Of a DNA stretch of 64,000 nucleotides, positions 59,411 to 64,000 are shown piece after piece. The number at the start of each line of letters is the position of its first letter. Positions within the stretch are counted from its first letter, which is position 1. A program made the translations under genes and the position numbers. Source of the stretch: Sphingomonas kyeonggiensis (GTDB lineage Bacteria; Pseudomonadota; Alphaproteobacteria; Sphingomonadales; Sphingomonadaceae); contig NZ_JACHLN010000003.1 of assembly GCF_014204495.1 (NCBI RefSeq), positions 186,001-250,000 of the forward strand, given 5' to 3'. The notes under the pieces are model-generated. The model saw only the letters and a program-made list of their open reading frames with translations, made no database searches and was not told the DNA's origin.

Positions 59411-61411
59411 GTGACTGGCGAGCGATCGGGGCCTGGCCCCGGCTATATACCGGCGATCGACGGGCTGCGCGCCATTGCCGTCACTTCGGTGATCCTCTTC
59501 CACCTCTGGCCCTGGTCGCTGCCCGGCGGCTTCACCGGCGTGGACATCTTCTTCGTCATCTCGGGCTTCGTGGTGACGGGTTCGCTGGTCGGCCGCGAGT
59601 TCACCAGCTTCAGGCAGCTTACGGCATATTTCTATGCCCGCCGCCTGATGCGGATCATGCCGGCACTGGTGGTGATGCTGCTTGTCGCGCTGCTGGCGTC
59701 GCAATTGTTCATCCCCGATGCCTGGCTGAGCAACAGCCTGTCCCAAGTCGCCCGTTTCGCCTTTTTCGGGCTCAGCAATGTGGTGCTGGCTACGGATACG
59801 GACAGCTATTTCGGTCCCCAGGCGGCGTATAATCCCTTCACCCACACCTGGTCGCTGGGCGTGGAGGAGCAGTTCTACCTGTTCTTCCCCTTCATCCTGT
59901 GGTGGCACCACCGCCTGCATTCGGGCGCCAAAGCCGTGCGGCTGGTGGCGATCCTCTCCGCCCTGTCGCTGCTGCTCTGCGCGGTGCTGGGCATCTTCGC
60001 CCAGAAATTCGCCTTCTACCTGATCTTCCCGCGCTTCTGGGAGCTGGGCACCGGCATGCTGCTCTGCCTGACCCGCGAGCGGTGGCAGCCCTGGGCGGCA
60101 GGCCGGCGATGGATCGCGCCGCTGGGCATGCTGCTGATCGCGGCGGGCTTCGCGATCCCCGAGGGACCGCTTTTCCCCTTCCCCGGCGCGCTCTTGCCGG
60201 TGGCGGGCACGTCGCTGGCGATCATGGCGATCCTTGGCGGCACGGCGCCGCGGGCGCTGGGCGGACGACCGATGGTGGCGGTGGGGCTGCTCTCCTACTC
60301 GCTCTATCTCTGGCACTGGCCGGTATTCGTGCTGTTTCGCTGGACCGTGGGGCTGCACACGCTCCAGCACCAGCTCGCCGCGCTGGTGATCGCGGTCGCG
60401 CTGGCGATCTTCTCCTATTTCCTGGTCGAGAAGCCGCTGCGGTCCAGCCGCCGCCTCGCCGGCTGGCCGCGCGGGCGGGTCGTTGCGGTGGCGGTGGCTG
60501 GCGTTCTGGTTGCTACTCTAGGCGGGCAGTTGCTCATCTCGGCGCATAACCGGATCACGCTGAGCGTCACCCGGGATCGCTTCGCCTGGTATGCCGAGCC
60601 CCGCCGGCCCCTGCCGCTCGACCTTACCGGCTGCGCGCCGATCGATGCCGAGGAATGGCTCGGCGGGGGTCGAATCGCGACCTGGACTGCCCGGTGCGCG
60701 CAGGGGGAGGGATTCACACTGTTCGTCCCAGCCGACTCGCACGGGCTGGCTTACTCGCCCGCTTTGCGACGGCTCGCCGCCGAGACGGGCGCGCGCGTGC
60801 GGCTCTATTTCAAGCCCGGCTGCCCCTATCTCAAGCTCATCCAGACCCATGCCTCGCGGCCGCGCTGCACGGCCTGGTACGAAGCGGTGGAAACGGAGAT
60901 CGCCGCCCGCTCGAAACCCGGCGACGTGGTCTTCCTCCCCGGCCTGCGCCTCACCCGCCTCGCCAACCAGTTCGAGAATGACCGCGACCTGATCGGCGCC
61001 CGCGAGGATGTGGTGTCGGACACCGCGCTTGTCGAGGCCCGGGGCATCACCCAGAGGCTCGCCGCCGGCGGCGCCCGGCTGGTGCTGGAAGCGCCCAAGC
61101 CGGTCTTCCCCAGCCCCGTCTTCCGCTGCGCCGACTGGTTCAACCGCGCCAACCCGTCGTGCCACGGGCTGACAATCGAACGCGAGCAGATGCTCGAGCG
61201 CCGCCGCCACGTGATGCGGGCGATGAGCGCGCTGGTCGCCAGCGAGAAGCCGACGATCCTGTGGGACCCCCTGCCCCTGTTCTGCCCCGGCCAGACCTGC
61301 GAGGCGCTGCCCGGCGGACGGCCGCTGTTCTTCGACGGCGACCATCCGAGCGGCCTGGGCAACGACCTTGTGTACGCCGACCTCAAGCGGACGGTGCTGG
61401 GGGTTCGGTAG
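59411..61411 (+). CDS. Acyltransferase-3/SGNH fusion (OafA-like O-acetyltransferase)
   Basis: A 666-residue two-domain enzyme. The N-terminal ~360 residues form the 10-helix acyltransferase-3 domain: YIPAIDGLRAIAVTSVILFH, FFVISGFVVTGSL and TWSLGVEEQFYLFFPF. The C-terminal ~270 residues are the periplasmic SGNH domain, with the Ser-region FVPADSHGLAYSP and the catalytic Asp/His motif FFDGDHPSGLG. Such fusions O-acetylate surface polysaccharides, LPS or peptidoglycan. The start is GTG (59411) after GGAGA; a TTG one codon earlier is possible. It is a lone gene ending in a REP-like repeat. Confidence 0.92.
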   Translation: MTGERSGPGPGYIPAIDGLRAIAVTSVILFHLWPWSLPGGFTGVDIFFVISGFVVTGSLVGREFTSFRQLTAYFYARRLMRIMPALVVMLLVALLASQLFIPDAWLSNSLSQVARFAFFGLSNVVLATDTDSYFGPQAAYNPFTHTWSLGVEEQFYLFFPFILWWHHRLHSGAKAVRLVAILSALSLLLCAVLGIFAQKFAFYLIFPRFWELGTGMLLCLTRERWQPWAAGRRWIAPLGMLLIAAGFAIPEGPLFPFPGALLPVAGTSLAIMAILGGTAPRALGGRPMVAVGLLSYSLYLWHWPVFVLFRWTVGLHTLQHQLAALVIAVALAIFSYFLVEKPLRSSRRLAGWPRGRVVAVAVAGVLVATLGGQLLISAHNRITLSVTRDRFAWYAEPRRPLPLDLTGCAPIDAEEWLGGGRIATWTARCAQGEGFTLFVPADSHGLAYSPALRRLAAETGARVRLYFKPGCPYLKLIQTHASRPRCTAWYEAVETEIAARSKPGDVVFLPGLRLTRLANQFENDRDLIGAREDVVSDTALVEARGITQRLAAGGARLVLEAPKPVFPSPVFRCADWFNRANPSCHGLTIEREQMLERRRHVMRAMSALVASEKPTILWDPLPLFCPGQTCEALPGGRPLFFDGDHPSGLGNDLVYADLKRTVLGVR

Positions 61412-61434
61412 GGCGATGGCGCCCGGCAGGAGCG

Positions 61435-61513
61435 GTTCCCCGGCGAAAGCCGGGGGCCAGGGTCACAAGCCGGTCGGCAGAGAAACCCTGGGCCCCGGCG
61501 TTCGCCGGGGAGC
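61435..61513. repeat. REP-like double palindrome, copy 3 (inverted)
   Basis: About 79 bp, matching copies 1 and 2 but in the opposite orientation (CAGAGAAACCCTGG in the centre is the reverse complement of their centre). It lies between the converging acyltransferase (ends 61411) and M16 gene (ends 61539). Confidence 0.8.
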
Positions 61514-61538
61514 AGCCAAAAGGCCTATCCGCAATAAA

Positions 61539-62951
61539 TCACGGCACCGTCACCGTGGTCATCGGGACGTTCGCCAGCTCGGGCTGGGCCTTGAGCTGGG
61601 GCACCACGGTCTTGAGGTCGCCGACCACGACCAGGGTGAGCTTGGCGAGCGGATAGGCGGCGTTCGCGGACGCCATCATCTGCTCCGGAGTCACCGCCAG
61701 CACCGCGGGCACATAGCGCTCGGTCCAGTCGCCCGGCAGGCCGAGGATGTCGCGCGTCGCCAGCGTGCCGACCACCGAGCCCGAAGTCGAGTTCGAGATC
61801 GCGAACAGCCCGGCCATATAGGTACGGATGCCCTTGGCTTCCTCGGCCGGGACCGGCTCGGTCTGCATCCGGCGGATCTCCTTGAACACCTCGTGCAGCG
61901 AGTCGCCGGTATGCTCGGTGGTCACGTCCGCCTGGAAACCCCAGAGCGCCTGCTCGGGGGTGAACTCGACGTCCGAATAGGGCGAATAGGTATAGCCCTT
62001 ATCCTCGCGGATGTTCGTCGTGATCCGCGAGCTGAACGCGCCGCCGAGCAGCGCATTGGTGACGCGCTGGGGAATGTCGGCGTCGGTCCCCGCCCGGCTC
62101 GCATCGAAGGCTAGGCGCAACGTCGCCTGCGGGGCGCCGGGGCGATCGACCAGCACGATCTTCGGACCCGGCTGGTGCGGGCTCTGCAGCACCACCGGAT
62201 CGGGACCGGCCTGCCAGCCGGCGAACGCCTTCTCGATCGCCGCCTTCACCGCCGCCGTGTCGAACCGGCCGGCGACATAGAGCCGCGCGCGCTTCGCGCC
62301 GAACTGGCCGGCATGGAAGGCCTTCACCTGGTCGATCGTATAGCCCTGGAGCTGCGCCGCGCTCGGGATGATCCGGCCATAGGGGTGGCTGGTGCCATAG
62401 ACGGTGCGGCCCAGCGCAACGTCCGCCAGCGTGCCCGGCTGCGACAGCGCGACCGAGAGCTGGCGGCCGAGATTGGCCTTCACCCGGGCAAGCTCGCTCG
62501 CCGGCAGCGTCGGGCGGACCGCCACGTCGCTAAGCAGCTGGATCGCATCCGGCGCATATTCGGAAAGCACATTGGTGCTCACCGTGGTCGACTGCATGCC
62601 GGCGCTGACGTTGAGCTGGCCGCCCATCCCCGCCGCGGCGGCGGCGAGATCGGACGCGGTCTTGCCGGCGGCACCTTCCTTCATCAGCGCGCCGGTGACT
62701 TCGGACAGCCACACCGCATCGCCTTCATTGACCGCGCCGGCGCGGACGCGCAGCGACACGACCGTCTTGGGGGCGATGCCATAGGGGATCAGCGTGACCT
62801 GCAGCCCGTTGGGGAGCGTATAGGTCTCGGTCGCCGGCAGCGTGAACGGCTTGGGATCGGCGATCGGCGGCGCGGGCGGGAACCTGTCCTGCGCCAGCGC
62901 CGGGGTGGTGACGGCGACCAGCGCCGTGAATGCGAGGAGCGCGCGCTTCAT
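61539..62951 (-). CDS. M16-family peptidase subunit, non-catalytic partner
   Basis: A 470-residue secreted protein (signal peptide 1-21, TTPALAQ) with two M16 half-barrels. At the place of the HxxEH zinc motif it reads AVWLSEVTGALMKEG, so the metal site is missing. The R/Y pair of the substrate-binding half is present in SRITTNIREDKGYTYSPYS. In M16B-type pairs one subunit holds zinc and the other holds this pair. Its start overlaps the upstream M16 gene stop by one base (TGATG), so it is the coupled second subunit. Confidence 0.9.
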   Translation of the reverse strand: MKRALLAFTALVAVTTPALAQDRFPPAPPIADPKPFTLPATETYTLPNGLQVTLIPYGIAPKTVVSLRVRAGAVNEGDAVWLSEVTGALMKEGAAGKTASDLAAAAAGMGGQLNVSAGMQSTTVSTNVLSEYAPDAIQLLSDVAVRPTLPASELARVKANLGRQLSVALSQPGTLADVALGRTVYGTSHPYGRIIPSAAQLQGYTIDQVKAFHAGQFGAKRARLYVAGRFDTAAVKAAIEKAFAGWQAGPDPVVLQSPHQPGPKIVLVDRPGAPQATLRLAFDASRAGTDADIPQRVTNALLGGAFSSRITTNIREDKGYTYSPYSDVEFTPEQALWGFQADVTTEHTGDSLHEVFKEIRRMQTEPVPAEEAKGIRTYMAGLFAISNSTSGSVVGTLATRDILGLPGDWTERYVPAVLAVTPEQMMASANAAYPLAKLTLVVVGDLKTVVPQLKAQPELANVPMTTVTVP

Positions 62952-64000
62952 CACTTGCCTCCCTTGGCCTGGGCACCCGGCTCGATGACGTAGACCGAGC
63001 GGTTGGTCGTGCGGAGATATTCCTGGGCGGTCTTCCGGATCAGCTCGGGCGTCACCTTGGCGAAGCCCTGCTCGATCCGGTTCACCGCGGTCGGATCATT
63101 GTCGAACAGCGCATAGACGGCGAGCAGGTCGATCAGCCCTACCCGGCCGCCCCCGTCGATCGTGCCGTACAGGTCCGAGCGCATCTTGGTGCGGGCGCGC
63201 TGCAGTTCGGCGGCGCTCACCGGCTTGGTGCGCAGTTCCTCGATCACCTCGTCCACCGCCCTGGTGATCTGCGCGGTGCTGTGGGTCGGGTCATGGGTGA
63301 AGCTGAAGCTCCACAGCATCGGCCCGCGATAGTTGAACATGTTGCCCAGATCGGCATTGATCCCGCCCGACAGCTCGCCGGTGATGCCGGTATCGGTCAC
63401 CAGCTTGCGGAACAGCCGGCTGTCATCGCCCTGGACGAGGATCTGGTCGATCAGCCCCATCGCATACCATTCGGGCGTGCCGCGATCGGGCACGTGATAG
63501 CCGGCGGCATAACCGGGCTTGGGCGCCAGCGCATCGACCCGGCTCTTGAACTTCTCGGCGGTCTGGCGCGGCTCGGAAATGTCCGGCTGCTTGACCGGCG
63601 CGGCCGAGGGGATCGGGGCGAAATACTTCTCCACCATCGCCCGGGTCGCGGCGTAATCGATGTCGCCGGCGATCACGAGCACGGCGTTGTTCGGCCGGTA
63701 GAACTCCCTGGAGAAGGCCTGGGCGTCGGGCACCGTCGCCGCCTCGATCTCCTTCAGATCGCCGTAGAAATTGTGGCTGTTGTACCAGTTGGTGTTGGCC
63801 AGCATCGGCAGGTCGATCCACGGCCAGGTGCTGTAGGGCTGGTTGAGGACGTTGACCTTGACCTCGTTGCCGACCACGCCCTGCTGGTTCTTGAGCACGA
63901 CATCGTCGATCACCGGATTCTCCATCCGATCCGCCTCGAGCCACAGCATCCGCTCGAGCGCGCCCGAAGGGACGATCTCGTAATAGTTGGTGAAGTCGAA
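62951..64000 (-). CDS. M16-family zinc peptidase subunit (5' cut by window)
   Basis: The visible 349 residues run from the window edge to a TGA at 62951-62953, and the N-terminus with the HxxEH motif lies outside. The downstream zinc-ligand Glu region is present as QQGVVGNEVKVNVLNQPYST, as expected about 75 residues after HxxEH. The second half-barrel has AQITRAVDEVIEELRTKPVS. It should be the zinc-bearing partner of the next gene, and together they form a periplasmic clamshell peptidase. Confidence 0.9.
   Translation of the reverse strand, partial: FDFTNYYEIVPSGALERMLWLEADRMENPVIDDVVLKNQQGVVGNEVKVNVLNQPYSTWPWIDLPMLANTNWYNSHNFYGDLKEIEAATVPDAQAFSREFYRPNNAVLVIAGDIDYAATRAMVEKYFAPIPSAAPVKQPDISEPRQTAEKFKSRVDALAPKPGYAAGYHVPDRGTPEWYAMGLIDQILVQGDDSRLFRKLVTDTGITGELSGGINADLGNMFNYRGPMLWSFSFTHDPTHSTAQITRAVDEVIEELRTKPVSAAELQRARTKMRSDLYGTIDGGGRVGLIDLLAVYALFDNDPTAVNRIEQGFAKVTPELIRKTAQEYLRTTNRSVYVIEPGAQAKGGK

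Noticed and set aside
1..64000. CRISPR array, prophage, integron or insertion sequence
   Set aside because: No regularly spaced repeats, transposase, integrase or phage structural genes were found. The repeats seen are short intergenic palindromes.

Overview
The window is high-GC DNA that reads as a chromosome segment of an aerobic Gram-negative alphaproteobacterium, most likely order Sphingomonadales. The reasons are the four large TonB-dependent receptors, the typical sphingomonad receptor plug motifs, a cyoABCD quinol oxidase and the ribosomal-protein sequences. I see no rRNA, tRNA, CRISPR array, insertion sequence, phage gene or plasmid replication gene. Coding density is high, and most operons show 1-4 nt stop/start overlaps.

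Layout. 1-4.3 kb: the end of an SMP-30-like protein, then a propeller-type sensor kinase and NarL-type regulator pair. 4.3-8.9 kb (minus): hydrolase-cupin pair, then lipoprotein cytochrome c, lactone-oxidase-like flavoprotein and alanine-racemase-fold enzyme. 9.1-14.8 kb (plus): receptor, GH1 beta-glucosidase, MFS permease and TetR regulator, a compact glycoside-uptake operon. 14.8-20.3 kb (minus): receptor, NTF2-like protein, M19 dipeptidase and DAO-type oxidase, plausibly a pathway for dipeptides with a D-residue. 20.6-26.6 kb: GT4 glycosyltransferase, Pal-like lipoprotein, a short KdpD-like kinase with KdpE-like regulator, and a CPA1 Na+/H+ antiporter.

26.6-36.0 kb is the most interesting stretch. 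A LysR regulator resembling YhaJ is divergent from a pirin. DUF1275, a VOC-protein/DoxX/porin operon, and a YcaC-hydrolase/alpha-beta-hydrolase/XapX/amidohydrolase operon follow. Each of the four transcription units has the same 24-bp element (RATAARATC-N10-TTCSA), in the same orientation, 75-106 bp before its first start codon. I read this as an undescribed local regulon, probably answering quinones, aromatics or electrophiles.

36.5-64 kb: YqaA-like protein, secE-nusG, acetyltransferase, receptor, MFS, cyoABCD behind an FNR-like box, a lyase-like secreted protein, rplK-rplA, a block of regulators with a degenerate-peptidase TPR protein and a receptor, rplJ-rplL, two unknown proteins, an acyltransferase-SGNH enzyme and a pair of M16 peptidases. 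The normally contiguous secE-nusG-rplKAJL cluster is therefore split in three by about 10 kb and 7 kb of accessory genes. A family of about 80-bp double-palindrome repeats occurs in three intergenic gaps, each between convergent genes.
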